Of a stretch of 64,000 nucleotides of DNA, positions 1 through 12,900 are shown piece after piece. How positions within the stretch are numbered: the first letter of the stretch is position 1; every line of letters starts with the position of its first letter. The translations under genes were made by a program, and so were the position numbers. This stretch comes from Mnemiopsis leidyi. Lineage: Eukaryota > Ctenophora > Tentaculata > Lobata > Bolinopsidae. The stretch lies in the NCBI GenBank assembly GCA_000226015.1, contig JH152704.1:31291-95290 (forward strand). Direction: 5' to 3'. The notes under the pieces were generated by a model, which saw only the letters and a program-made list of their open reading frames with translations, made no database searches and had not been told where the DNA came from.

Positions 1-632
1 GTCCTTCTTATCGGTCCGATCTTCAATCCTTCACTTAGAATGTCTTTCATGCCCAGATCTTTCGGCACCCCATTCATCAAACCTATTCCAAATCTCATGT
101 AATGAGCCAGGAACTCCCTGGTGTTGCCTCCACTGCTCACCACCCAGGAGTAGTCCCAGACTTTGGTAACTTCCTCATTAGGAGTACTCCAGAACTCCTG
201 TTCTACGTTTTTCCTCCTCGTAAGATCCAACCACTTCCTCACCCGAGACTCTATGACACCTGGTCCGTATTCACCTCTGACAGTTCGAGCGATAAGGCCC
301 TCATGCCCATCACTCCACTTTAAACTGACGTATTGGCTGGTTACCTTGCCGATCTCTTCTACCTTGACAGCTGGAGATGCGTTACCGATAGGTGGTAGTT
401 TGTTCCGTTGGTGAGAGTGTTTCCCGAAACAAACTTCACATTTACACATGTTTCGAGTTTCCACGTGCAGCAGGGTTTTACCGTCAAGTTGGATTCCCTT
501 CTCAGTGATGGAAGTTACTGGTTTAGAGTTGTGTTGGGTTCCTTCATTAAACTCTTTCATTTGCAATACTCCGCTCAGCTTTCTTGCTAGTTCGGGTACA
601 AAGGTGGAATGTTGATTTAGTCGCGACAACAT
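1..632 (-). CDS. Gamma-butyrobetaine / trimethyllysine dioxygenase-like protein, N-terminal part (5' exon)
   Basis: An uninterrupted minus-strand frame of about 210 codons starts at the ATG at 632-630, has an in-frame TAG just upstream, and runs off the left edge. After a basic, amphipathic-looking start (MLSRLNQHSTF...), suggestive of mitochondrial import, comes the small zinc-type N-terminal domain of the BBOX1/TMLHE family: CKCEVC, then HSHQR, then a LKWSDGHEG segment. The beginning of the 2-oxoglutarate/Fe(II) oxygenase fold follows (NTREFLAHYMRFGIGLMNGVP). Family members hydroxylate gamma-butyrobetaine or trimethyllysine in carnitine synthesis. The Fe-binding HxD...H residues would lie beyond the edge, so BBOX1 and TMLHE cannot be separated, and activity is not shown. 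I saw no splice signal inside this segment. The gene is divergent from the potassium channel to its right. Confidence 0.82.
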   Translation of the reverse strand, partial: MLSRLNQHSTFVPELARKLSGVLQMKEFNEGTQHNSKPVTSITEKGIQLDGKTLLHVETRNMCKCEVCFGKHSHQRNKLPPIGNASPAVKVEEIGKVTSQYVSLKWSDGHEGLIARTVRGEYGPGVIESRVRKWLDLTRRKNVEQEFWSTPNEEVTKVWDYSWVVSSGGNTREFLAHYMRFGIGLMNGVPKDLGMKDILSEGLKIGPIRR

Positions 633-1690
633 CTCCTAGATGGGGTCACTCTGGTCAGACTCAGGGCACTTGGCTTAAAATTAAAAACAAGTTAATTTAA
701 TAATTTGAGAGTAGTAATAATTTCGAAAACACTAGTCATATATTATTATTAAGCCTGCAAAAAGGTCAGACACCAAGCTTCAATACCTATATCTATTAAA
801 GACGACAGTAAAACATTAAAAACAGAGCCCTGGCTCACGTCTGCTGTGGTTTTCAGATATTAACGTCTCTGAGTTCGGGTTCTTATAGGCCACAGAGAAA
901 GGTCAGCAGTTGATTTAATACATAAACAAGCAAAGGACAAATACGAGACGGAGAATGCTTATTACCAACTCCAAAATCTTAAACTATTAAACTTAAGATG
1001 AGATAAGAGTTCTAATTGAGCACATGATTAGGAATTTGATTGCGTGAAGCAAGAAAAGTCGGCACATCATAATATAATATAGAGTGATAATATTGAGATA
1101 TTGTCAGACGTGATGCCATAGCACTTGTCTCACAAGTCACAACGGAAACAAATTCATAGAAATAAAATGCGCATAGAATAATCTTTTTAAGCTACTTATA
1201 AACACAACTATCATGAGACTTATCTCAGCTCAATTCAAAAATGACTTAAGCACAGTAGGGTTCACGCTAAGGTCAGATATTTATAGATTTAATACTTGGC
1301 AGCACGAAACTAACAGTACCAGTTCTTGTCCGTACAGGATTCATAGATACGTGCTGGTGCCTAATTTTAATTTTAAAGTGAGATAAGGAAGAACGGGGAA
1401 CTTTTTATGTGTGACTGATAGAGAAACCGGCTGAGCTGATAAATCTTGAACTCAGTATCCAGTCGTCATTGCTTATAAATATAAGCTTATATTACTTACG
1501 TGCACTAATGGGTTCACCTCCATTTCCAAGTGATAATGTGACAGATTTGAATGAACTTGACAACAAAATCACGCAATGTTAGAGAGGAAAAAGGAAGCTT
1601 AGTTATTACCCTTAATATGTGTTGGAGCTGTGACAAGCTGTTTAACCTATTAATCATTAAATGTTTTACTTCACTTGTGAGGGTGACAAA
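633..1690. other. AT-rich intergenic stretch between divergent genes
   Basis: No convincing exon is visible on either strand. It separates the minus-strand dioxygenase start (632) from the first channel exons, so it may hold promoters for both. The N-terminal T1 tetramerisation domain expected of a Kv channel was looked for here and not found. Confidence 0.4.
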
Positions 1691-1897
1691 CAGTTTTCTC
1701 GGCAAGCCTGAGGAAGATTCAGATCTAAAACTAGAGTGAGGTTTTCAATATGTCCATATTTGCTTATGGTGTGACAAAACTGAATTAACCATGTATGTGG
1801 TTTTCACCCCCAGAGTGCCTACCCTACATAATGAATTTATACCCTATCAGTATCATAATGATCTAAGAAAATATTTTGTTCGAATATTTCTCCTGTT

Positions 1898-2130
1898 AAA
1901 ACATCACTTCTGTTCAAACATTACATCTGTTCAAACATCACTTCTGTTCAAACATTACTTATGCTCAAACATTACTTCTGTTCAAACATTAACATCTGTT
2001 CAAACATCACTTCTGTTCAAACATTACTTATGCTCAAACATTACTTCTGTTTAAACATTACATCTGTTCAAACATCACTTCTGTTCAAACATCACATCTG
2101 TTTAAACATTACATCTGTTTAAACTTTACT
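1898..2130. repeat. Minisatellite, about 17-bp unit built on tctgttcaaacat
   Basis: Roughly a dozen imperfect tandem copies alternate between ttctgttcaaacattac, atctgttcaaacatcac and tatgctcaaacattac. The array is inside the presumed first intron of the channel gene. The short plus-strand ORF here is a by-product of the repeat. Confidence 0.85.
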
Positions 2131-2337
2131 TCTTCTCCACTAACTACTTACTAAATATTTCATTTTTGCCCATGTAGGAGAATTATCGAGGATCCTCTTG
2201 TTTGGCTTGACACTTTTGGAGTGCAGTGTAATTTTAGCTTGAATGTATGACACATAAAGAATAATTTTAAACACCTAAATACTCTATGACCGTAAATCCC
2301 TGCTTCTAGTTCTACCACCAACATATTGACGTCACTT

Positions 2338-2785
2338 TTTTATGGTTACCTGTTTACCTAGTTTTCTAGTAACCTGGTTACCTGTTTTTTTGGTTACCTG
2401 ATTTTCTGTTTATCTGGTTACCTGGTTTTCTGATTACCTGGTTATCTGGTTACCTGGTTACCTCTGTTACCTGGTTACCTCTGTTACTTGGTTACCAGGT
2501 TACCTGGTTACCTCTGTTACCCAGTTCCTTGGTGACCTGGTCAACTGGTTACCTCTGTTAACTAGCTACCTAGTTACCCGGTCATTTGGTTACCTATGTT
2601 ACCTTGTTACCTGGCTGTTACCTATGTTGTTACCTATGTCGCCTTGTTTACCAATGTTACCAATGTTACCAATGTTACCTATGTTACCTTCTTACCTGGT
2701 TATTACCTATGTTGTTACCTGTGTTGTTACCTATGTTACCTATGTTACTACCTATGTTCCCTTGTTACCTGGTTACATCTTCACC
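2338..2785. repeat. Minisatellite of GGTTACCTG-type units
   Basis: About 450 bp made almost wholly of short units containing ggttacctg, ctgttacc and, towards the right end, ctatgttacc. Copies are irregular (9-15 bp) and drift along the array. Three overlapping small ORFs are repeat artefacts. Confidence 0.85.
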
Positions 2786-2862
2786 CACCCTCTACTACTC
2801 ACACGTCACAATTTTACGTCACAACTCCAGACCATGAACTGACAGTACTGACACATCAACAG

Positions 2863-5800
2863 ATCAAAACTTTCTAATTCGGTGAGAAAATTGAAATCTC
2901 ACAGCTTCCTGACAGATGCTTCCCAACGGCAGGTGGTAATGGCGTGTGATCTGGTAGCCACCATGCTCTTCGTGTTTTGCCACGTGGTGTCAACTATTGA
3001 GGTGAAGACGGAGAACGGGATGGCGAACGATTCTGCCAGTGTGAAACCCCAAAGTGAGAGGAGCGATCATGGAACTGTTGTTCACGGCAATCACATGGAT
3101 ACTCCTAAACTTATACCAGAACCGTGAGTCTGAGTGTCGAGTTTGAAAGCTGGTACGGTTTTTTGACGTTTTACTTCTCAAAAACCGAGCTGTTATTCAG
3201 TTAACCTTACACATCTCTCGGTATTTTTGTGAATAATTAATGAATAATAAGGTATTAAGGTATGTAAGCATTTTTTTCTTAAAAAATATAACACTGTTCT
3301 TCGCAGAACAGTCAACAGTGTCTATAACAAAAAAGATGCTTACATAGAATATACCGTATTCCTGTTCATATGCATAACGAAGATTTCGAAAAATTCCCTC
3401 CTTCTAGTTACATCACTCAGCATCAAAAGATGATCAATATTTAACGAACTATCAATATCCATACTTGAGCCAGAATTTCGCAGGTACGGTAGTGTTATAG
3501 AAGGAATGTGTGTACTGTGGATAATGTGTGAGTTTCCATTAGTAATCAATTTATGTTAAAAAGACTTTTTAGTTTTACTTAGACAAGCTTTAGCATTTTG
3601 ACATGTGGTTAATTGGATCAGAATGCAAATTTCTGTTTCATTGCAGGATATTTAAACCAATAAATTATTGATAAAGCAAAAAGGACGCTCTCAAAGAAGG
3701 GCAGACGGTCTTTTTTGACAATATACAAGCACTTAACCAGCAATATTTATGTACCAACTCACATATTGCTATACTGGAAATTTGTTATCCGTGTCAAATT
3801 TTGTCAAACATATATGTCGGCAAAATCGACGTTCTAAAACCGATACTTTTCCGTCTTTAAATTGAACCGATTAAACCAAACAAATGTAGCTGTAATGATC
3901 ATCCCCAAGCGTTTTAATGAGTTGTTAGATAAACGCATCATTCTTTCAGTTCATTATATTGCCGGACTGGCGGTGGCTGAAGAAAAGTTTAAATACGTTA
4001 AGTCCTTCATGTCGATGGTGGACGCGATTATCGTGGTAGCGGTTCTAATCGACAGTCTTCTACATTGGAACAACATCTCAACAAACAGAGACAATGTTAA
4101 TTTCTCTAAGTTCTCCGTTGACTTCTTGTTTTCGTTAGATTAACACATTGCACTTCAGAAGACTCCAACTATTAACGGCGAAAAGCTGTCAGTTTGTTTG
4201 TGTCAATGCCGTTTCATTTAATACCACCGTAATCATTAAAACGTTTAATGGTTTCAAGGCAATCTGATACTTGAACAGACGGTAGTTTTCTATTCTTAGA
4301 AATTAGACTACCTCTAACGTAATGATCTTAAAATTATTGCTAGTAATTACTTCTTACTATCGACGGGAATGGCCGGCAATCATTCCTTATCATCAACAAT
4401 CATTTCACTCACTAATCATCACTAGATCTCACCAGACACAGTATTCGATCACGCAGTGTACATATTGCATAAATTGTAGCCCGTTTCAACAATGATATCA
4501 AATAATGACACTCTAGTTTCAGCTTCCTCTTAGAGCTATCGGGGTATTGCGACTGTTCAACCTTGCCAGACACTCCACCCTACTCTACTGCCTGGGTCTG
4601 GCACTTCGCCAGAGTTTCTCAGATCTTTTACACGTGGTGGGGGTCATCATCTTCATAATGTTCTTAGCTGCAGGTTTGTAGGTCGAGAAAAAATATGCTG
4701 CACAGCGTTTACAGAAATAAAGCAAACTATTGAAGTATTGAACATGCATGTCCACAATTTAAAGCGCCAACGTATATGCAAACGCACGGTATATGCAAAA
4801 ATTCAAAATTCAGGGTTTGTGTACTTTGCGGAGCAGCCCCCGTGTGGAAAATACGACCCTGCCACAAACTCATGCCTCTACAACGATTCCTGGGTAGGAA
4901 CTGAGGAGTGCAGGTTTCACCGGGAATGCACCAGCAACCAGACTAAATATGTCAGCATCTTCGCTTCAAGCTACTGGGCAGCGGTGAGTATTGATCCGAG
5001 TCGAAATAGCGAAAGTCATGGGGGTCTGAGTTGGAGTATTTGAGTAACAACTATGTTTCTCGTAGTTCATAGCTTCGACAGAGTGTATAACCTAAGTTTT
5101 TTTGTGTATTCTGCAGGTAACAATCACAACAGTTGGCTACGGAGACATGATTCCTACAACCACATTCGGGAAGATTGTAGGCTCCATACTGGCTCTGATA
5201 GGTCTCCCACTTATCGCTATTCCCATGCCACTCATCATGACGAAGTTTGAGAAACTCTACACCACCGTGAAGGTTAGACCTTCTTAATGATAAGCATTTT
5301 ATTTGATACAGAACGTATGAGAAACGGTTTTTTAAGGAATGAAAAGCTACCAAACAATCTTTTTTAAGCTCCTGATTGGGCAACATCTGTGACGCCTTCT
5401 CAAAAATACCTTCCTCTATTAAACTCATAATGTTCAACAGGAGCAGCAAAGTGAGGAACACAAAAACCAGAGTAAGGGAGCAGAACATAAAAACAACAAC
5501 TGTAACAGCAAAACTCATAATAACAATTGGAACAATAAGGTGAGTGAGGCGATCAGGCAAATTTCCTTCGAGGGAGAGTTTCTACTAATACTAACATCAC
5601 AGTAACTTCAAATATAAGCATATAAGCATATATTCACCCATTATTATATTTATATTTTCCATTTAAGGCTGGATAAAGGCCCAGACAAAAAAAAAAAAAA
5701 AAAAAATATNNNNNNNNNNNNNNCGCGACATAGCCGCGATTTTCTACGATTTTTGCCGCGACATAGCCGCGTATTTTCACGATTTTTGCCGCGACATTGC

Positions 5801-6811
5801 CGCGATTTTCATGATTTTGACCGCGACAAGGCCGCGATTTTTGGCATTTTGGCTTGTCGCGGCACCGCGATTTTTGGCCTTAAAAACCGCGACAAATTTT
5901 TGCCCCTGCTTTTGAAATATAAGCATTCAGCGTCAGTGCCTCAAGCTATTTTGTTGAAATCTTCTCTTAAGGTAAATATTCGTAGAATACTTACCGGGCG
6001 CTGCAAAGCAACAAAGACTGAGGTCCACAGGCAATAGAATACCTTCAATCAAAACCTAATCCCATTTCAAATCAACCTCAAGTTCACAAGCCAAACTCAC
6101 TTGAGAATAACATTGCTGTTCATAGGTAAGCAAGCATGAAGATGGTGAAGATAATCGTGAAACCAGCAAGACATCCAGCTACGACAGCTTAGCTGACGAA
6201 ACTACAGTCATAAATGTGCGGGTATATTTATCTTGTTGCGCAATTGTTCCGTTGTAAAGTGTAATTGACAATTTTGAATAACAATGAAAATGTAATTAAC
6301 ATGTTCGTTGTTGTAATTAACAATTACAGTCGTAAATACACGGATATATGTATCTTGTTGCGCAATTGTTCCGTTGTAAAATGCAATTAACAATTGTAAA
6401 GAACAATTGAATTGTAATTAACATTTTAGTTGTAAATTGTGATTATAATGATTATTGGATGATATGATTATATCGAGATATAATCACCAGAAGATATAAT
6501 AATCACAGTTATTTCAGATGGGGCAAGAACGGTCCCAAGACGCCATACTTCAAGACTACGCCCGCATAAAAGAGAACGGTGGAGAAATGAAAGACAGTGG
6601 CAACATTCATGTAGCCAGCAGAACCTGGGCTCAGTCTTATAAAAACGCTTACGGTCGTTGTCCAACAGGGGACTGCGCTGAGATGGACTGCATGATGTGC
6701 AGCATAGACAATACCAGCCCGGATTTTTCTTCCGAAATATGGGCACGCGATCCCACCACCTCACAAACCGGCCCTACTGGGTCCGATAACAACGGTCGCA
6801 TGAGCAACTGA
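2863..6811 (+). CDS. Voltage-gated potassium channel (Kv-like), divergent, S1 to C-terminus
   Basis: Phase-compatible exons: 2863-3123 (S1), 3484-3554 (S2, with IEGMCVLWIMCEF matching the IExxCxxWxxxEF pattern), 3950-about 4109 (S3, FMSMVDAIIVV), 4534-4673 (S4-S5, VLRLFNLARHS), 4814-4983 (turret and pore helix, SSYWAA), 5117-5272 (filter TTVGYGD at 5126-5146 and S6), 5441-5539 (Asn/Lys-rich tail) and 6518-6811 (tail, stop TGA). The family forms tetrameric K+ pores in the plasma membrane. S6 has IPMPLI where Shaker-type channels have PVPVIV. An upstream exon ending at 1735 (PEEDSDLKLE, donor gtgagg) fits in phase as the T1-S1 linker. The T1 domain was not found. The donors at 3554 and 4109 are weak, so the S2-S3 and S3-S4 loops are uncertain. 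The channel class is certain; the subfamily is not assigned. Confidence 0.85.
3240..3430. mobile_element. Foldback (MITE-like) element in the S1-S2 intron of the channel gene
   Basis: ggtatgtaagcattttttt is matched in inverse by aaaaaagatgcttacata about 70 bp later, forming a hairpin. The right flank (cataacgaagatttcgaaaaattccctc) resembles the right arm of the element near 43.7 kb, which suggests one family. Most of it lies between the exon ending at 3123 and the exon starting at 3484. Confidence 0.6.
5724..5905. repeat. Tandem ccgcgacatagccgcgattt-type repeat next to an assembly gap
   Basis: Several GC-rich units of ccgcgaca(t/a)(a/t)gccgcgattttc alternate with gatttttg spacers. The array begins directly after a poly-A run and a block of n, so the gap is probably a collapsed part of the same array. 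It lies in the last intron of the channel gene. Confidence 0.7.
6206..6402. repeat. Two tandem copies of a roughly 120-bp AT-rich unit
   Basis: The block gtatatttatcttgttgcgc-aattgttccgttgtaaa...caattaac (from about 6220) recurs at about 6341 with small changes. Within it aattaacaatt is self-complementary. It lies in the last intron of the channel gene. Confidence 0.65.
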
Positions 6812-9800
6812 GATTTTTAACCCAGGGGAGCCATCTCTGGGGTCCTCATATAGTGCCAATCCCAGCACAACTGGGATTTGGTGACCCAATTTTTGTTGCA
6901 GGGTGCTATAAAGTGTGGCCATGTGTGGCAACTGTTTTTTTTGTATAAAAAGCATATTGAACAAAAGTCTTTGTTCTTTTCATTGTTATACTTATTTGTT
7001 GAATTGTTTTGATCGTGTCCTTGATTTGAGTTTTGTAATACTTTCAAAGATGTTTTTAAATTTTTATTTTATATTCGACTTTTACACATTTGTAAGTCGC
7101 AGTTTTTATGTTTTTGTGTTGATGTGAATAAGTTATTTCGAAGTGCAGTAGATTAATATTTCTAAAAATATGATCTAGTGTATCAACAAAAATTGACTTG
7201 CAAAGAAAAGTAATAAGAATGTTTCCATTTCATTGAAGTCACCGGCCACCAAACCTTAAGCTAGAAATAATGGCGCTTGGTAAAGCTTTTAACCATCTGA
7301 TTAACATCATACATTTACGAGGCAGCAGTAAAATTCTTTTCCTTTCAGACTAAAATTACAGACAGCAGAGATACATAGGCCATATTCCACAAAATGATTG
7401 CACTTTGACTAGGAATCTCACTGCTACGACAGATAGAAAATAGCTGCGTACCCGGAGGTCCAGGTGGCTAAAGAGTTGCCCAAGGGTCATGCCAGGACAC
7501 AAAGGGACGCTCAAAGCACGGCTAATGTATCATACATGATGAGACTGATTATATGTGAGACCAGGAGTAGGTCCTCTCTCTCAGCTTCTATTCACTATTG
7601 GCACACAGCGGTGTATGCGGCCTCCCATGCTCCTAAATCTTGGTTCTAACCTATTCCATACTCTTAAACCTTGGTTCTATAACCCTTTCCGTGCTCTTAA
7701 ACTTTAGTTCTAACCCTTTCCGACTTTCCATGCTCTTTAACCTTGGTTCTAGTTCCACTCCTTTCCAGCCCTCCAATTTTCACAATGTTTTTCTCTCTTG
7801 TTATATGCAATGGACAATAAAACATATAGATGTGGTCTGACGGCCTGGTTGATCGATGGTTAGCCAAAGATGGATTCATTTAGGACTGATCTTTGTTCTT
7901 TTGTATTCTAACGATTGTTCAATGAACAATGTTCATATGCTCACATATTTGCTCGGTAAACCTGATGGCGTATACTCTAATGATTTTCGCAGTTACTTAA
8001 GTACTAAACATTGTTAACTTGAAATTGAAGCGATTAAATTCAATAATAAGCTGTTATCACTTATCAACCCTTTATTCTTACGCCCAAAAGCCGTTTGGTG
8101 GCTAGGGGTAATTTGTATGAACCAGTCGTCCAGTCGTTGAAATAAAATGCCGCCTCTGGGGATTGGAGGACCAGTGGATGGTGCCCATGTGAAACAATAA
8201 CCTGTATAACTTTGAAAATGCAAGATAGTGTAATCCCAGTCACAAGTAAGTGAGTAAGAAAGGCAGGAATCCGGATATGGCCCCCTTTAGCGACGTGACA
8301 GACGTGTCAGGCAAGCTGTAAACGTTATTACAATGCCCAGCACTCCAAATCTTCATTTATAAGTACATAACTCTTGTTTAGGGCAGTTCGTATTTTTGTA
8401 ACTTTTATAATCATTCAGCTCAGCAGTCTACTCATTCCATGAAGCATAGACTAAATTAGTCTATTGTAAGCTTTACTAGAAGGATTATAATTCCTGCATT
8501 GACGTGGCCGGTGCATGCTATGAGCTTAGAGCTAGAGCTGTCTGTAGAGACAAGATACATACACAGATCTAATACACGGAAGATAATCATGAGCTCTCCC
8601 AGAGAGAAGGCTGGTAGAGAGAGAGAGCTAAGAGCAAGATTCATGGCCTGCTAGCTAGCTCCAGGTACATGCCCACACGTCCCGTACTTCCACCTTATTT
8701 CCACTCTCTTACTTTTGTTTCTAAGATAGACTCCTGGTATCGCGATGATTTTAAGATTTTTGTATGACCACGTCGTAAATTGCTTAATTCTGCAGTTATT
8801 GGCGGTTGAGGACTTTTATAGTGGTTATTTATTCATCAGGTGTATAAGTGTGCTCATTACGGGTCATTAAGTCTAAGTTATAACACCCGGGATAGCCTAT
8901 AGGATCTCACGAGAGGAGAGAGCATGCAGCTCTACATAATACGTAACTCTTGCTTGGAGTAACAATGCATGAATGTAGAATGTAGGGTATTGATAATTGA
9001 GTCTGCGTGTGTATGGTTACAACCGTGGTAGCCTAACAGTACCGCCATAAGCAACTGTACGGTTACTCATGTGGTAACCTAATAGTATCACCGTTAGCAA
9101 CTACCATCATCCTTATCTTTGATAGCGACATGACGACGCGTGTTGCTTTCTGTGATCCATTTTCAGATCGAACTTTGCACTTTGTAAACGACTGTTATAG
9201 TAGTTGTAGCTAACTAAATCGTGAGAAATTCGAGTTTTTGGGTTTTCAACCATTTTCCGTTGTTGAATTTTCGTAAGCATTAAAATAAACTGAGATCAAA
9301 AAACGCAGCTTAAAACATTTGATAAGCGCTGTCCCCTCTCTTAGATGCACAAAAATCCAGTTGGAGCGTATAGCTAAACAGAATCCCATGAGCCTAACAG
9401 CATTAGCCTCCGATGGAGTATGAATCTAATATCGCTATGGATTTACTTCATTATACTCTATGTTGGAAGATCTGGTACGAGTTTAATCTAAACTTTTCAT
9501 TCCTGCATCAGTGCATTAAAATAGATTCGAATTGAAGAACAACTTTAAAGTTAAATACCTTCAAATAGACTTGCATTATCATATAGACATTCATTATAAC
9601 AGACAGCTTCATGCAGACCTTCATTTTATTCGTTACAGACCACGAATAACTCAACGAAACAGAATGCTGACGAATACCATGAAAAGCTTTGATTTGAAAT
9701 CCCATTTAATCCATTTTTAATACTTAACTTACCATGCCTTCATTATGATCTATACATCTAATACTGCTGATCACGCGAAAGGATCTAAGCGGCCTCACAA

Positions 9801-9901
9801 TTACGTGTTCTTTTAGTCTTTTACTCAAAAGAAGACTTTGATGAAAACATGCGTTAAAAAGACTTTCATAGCATTTGCCAATTGACAAAAATTCCTTTCA
9901 G
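6812..9901. other. Intergenic region between channel and receptor genes; only short repeats seen
   Basis: No exon could be supported. Visible structure: about four tandem copies of a 35-bp unit (gctcttaaaccttggttcta... with pyrimidine stretches) at 7628-7755; a diverged duplication of about 50 bp at 9028-9110 (ggtagcctaacagtaccgcc / ggtaacctaatagtatcacc). The receptor's signal-peptide exon should lie in the right half, but I could not identify it. Confidence 0.4.
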
Positions 9902-12900
9902 GAGCTAAGCTGGAGGTGAAAGAATGCCCAAACAAAGTCTGCACAAACGTCAACCTGTCAGACTCAGTTGTTATATTCCGACCTGAGGAGATTGATGGAA
10001 AATCTCTTGTCCACTTCAAAGACTCTGTCAACCACTACAATCTGTAAGATCTTCCATAAACTATTGTCATTGATTTAATTTATTTTTTATATTTCGTTTT
10101 ACTTTTAATTTATGGAGTCCTTGGACTTTCTCTTTTTTATGATATGGGGATTTATCATTACACCTCTGATCATAGCCAATTATATAGGGTTGACTTGTTC
10201 TGGGAGAAGAACAGTAAGAAAGTTAGCTTTGGACTGGTGACCGAAAGCTCCCAGACTGTAGGGAATGTCATTGAGTACGATTCTATGCCTGCAAATGGGA
10301 ACGAGGATAATTCTTACGATTGTTCCATTGCTTTTCACGATGAGCATGTAAGATTATTTTTTCGACTTTTTAAAAATGTTTAAAAACAACTTATTTTAAA
10401 CCTAAGGCAAAAATAAATACTCAAAATCGAAGCCTGTCGAGTGTCGAAATCACCCGGTTGCTATAATTATGAAGCCAAAAGTGTCTTCAAACTGTATAGC
10501 CATATTCATCACAAAAACTTTCAGTTAAAGGTGTTCATCGATGGAATTCCATCGGCAGCATGGAATCTCAGTAGTCTAGAAGCAATATCAGACGAGAACA
10601 AAACAAAAATAGTCGGAAGAAATCAACTTGGATTTTACATCGATACCATTATCAGAAAAGAGTGAGGGTATTTTTATATCAGGTGAGTTTAGTAACTTTG
10701 ATACGCATTTCAAGAAAGTAAAACACGTGAACATTTCCATTATAATATCATGAACATATAAATAGAACAGCTGTAAAAGGTTTCAACAATCGGGTCTTTA
10801 TACGCTGTTATAAATAGACAATCTTGAAAATCAAGGCCTATAATTAATGAATTCTACTAAAGTCTAAACCTAATTTTGTCCCTTTCTAATCAGCATAATC
10901 ATTATCTGATTATCACTATCCCTCTGTAATTAGCACACTTTCACAGACAGATGTCTAGAAGGATACCACATCAACATCACCGACCAGAAATGTCTCAGCT
11001 GTTCCACCAACGAGACCAGCTACGGAACAGGGATGACAAAGATCTGCACTGACTTTGAGAAGATGGTCCAGTTTTGTGGGAGTACTGTCTGCTCGGATTA
11101 CTGCCCCAAGCTGGTGACAGAGTCCCCTTATGGGGAGTTCACCTGGCCTGCTACGCTGGTGTCTTCCATTCCTCAAGAACTGCCCTGCAAATATGATGAT
11201 AACAGTGAGTAATTTAATAACGAAAGGAGATGAAGCTACCAAGATTTTATGTCCCCTTAATATTAGCAGAAAAGTAAGTTACAAATACGGTTTGCAAAAC
11301 AAATGTGGAGAAATTTACCAACAGTGTCACACTCAAGACATTCCCGCAATTGCAGGTTTAAAAGCACGAAGAGTATGTTCAGCAAACAACACCTGGTCGG
11401 AAGTAGATACTTCCGAGTGTGTAAAAACACAACTTACCGATAAGTTGGAGCAGATCTTAAACTCGGGCACTAACACAGAACTGACAGCTAGGGATATGGA
11501 GAAACTTCTGCATACAGAGGAGAGCACAGAGTTGGGTTAGAATCCTGAAACGAATTTTGAGTTAAATTTTTATTGATTGTAAAGTACATTTAAGCTAACT
11601 TAAACTTATTGATTGTAACACTATTTATACTATAGCCTCGCAATTTTCAAATTCGCGGCCCCCTTTTCTTGTAGGCACTCCCTCTGCTGTACGCGATTTT
11701 GAAGGCCAAGTCATCCAAAAACTAAAAAGCTACTGGACTGCATGTCTACATAAATTGCTAGATGAGGCATTAGCTAGGAGATCATTAGGTGTAGTAAGGA
11801 AGACGTCATCACGGCAGTAGATAATGCACCTTTACATTGGAAGAACGTAGGTTTTGTACTTGCCGTTTTGCACTGTAATAAGAACCCCTCTTTTTGCCCC
11901 AGGTAACAAAGACATACTGTTGGTCTACGACATTGTGAACAAGATAACTGGGAAAGGACAAGGTGAAGTCAGCTACAGATCTGGATCTGTCATTGTGGAC
12001 ACTCTGACTTTTGTTTCCACCTCCCGGATTTGCAGCAACAACCCCACTTGCTACTGGTGGGCAAATCTAACAGTTTCTTCTGGAAAACGAAACTTCAGAT
12101 GCAGATATGAAATATTAGAACTTAACTTTTCAATTTCTTAATAACAATAAGAAGTATTTGTGCAACAGCTGCAACAGTTAGTACTTACTGAGTAGCAGCT
12201 CACCTTGTTAAACCACTTTAAAAACACATCACAAGATAAACATGACTTTCCAGGCTGGTGGAGTTAGTGAGAGACGCGCTACCTCGTCTACAAAACAGAA
12301 CAGTCCTAATACTATCAGATAATGTAGGAATGTTCTACTTGGAGGACCAGATGTCAATACTGGACATCTACCAGTTCTGTAGAAACACCTTCCATGATAT
12401 GATAACTGGCTGCAAAAACGACCGTCTTAGCTTCTTGAAGGTTTGAAGGACTGTGTAATGTTGGAAGCTATTATTTCAAAACATCATGACTATCAGCATC
12501 ATTTGTGATTGTGTTCTTGTTCATTTGGGTTACCGTTAATAGCTTATTACTGGGGAGGTCAAAGGTAGTTTACAAGATAAATTAAATTGTGTCTTTTGAA
12601 GATTTTAACCTCATTTCTCAAAATTTTTTGGCCTTGCTTTAGAACTCGGTAGTGATATACACTCACAATCACATGGTCCAACGGACCCAGATTGACCTCC
12701 ACAAACAACCAAGGAGCATTACATTTGGAGAAATGGAGTTTTGAAATTTAAGGCACCTTCCCTAAAATACAAATTTCTGGATGGTGGTACGTTTTTTTAA
12801 TGAATATGTCCTCCTTCAGGTGATGAAGAATGAACTAGAGCGACTACTTGACGGTTCTAAACAGAATAACGTCACCTTGTCAATACTGTTTCTTAACAGC

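Noticed and set aside
3309-3430. Possible S2 exon of the channel gene (frame reading DAYIEYTVFLFICITK)
   Set aside because: It lies inside a foldback element also present near 43.7 kb, and its phase does not fit. The 3484-3554 segment gives a much better S2 match in correct phase.
5051-5560. 169-codon minus-strand ORF
   Set aside because: Antisense to the channel's filter exon and tail exon, which have splice sites and family motifs on the plus strand.
10441-10665. Full 74-codon ORF as one receptor exon
   Set aside because: The left half does not fit the phase of the preceding exon. The acceptor ctttcag at 10524 gives phase agreement with the preceding exon and a strand-like LKVFIDG start.
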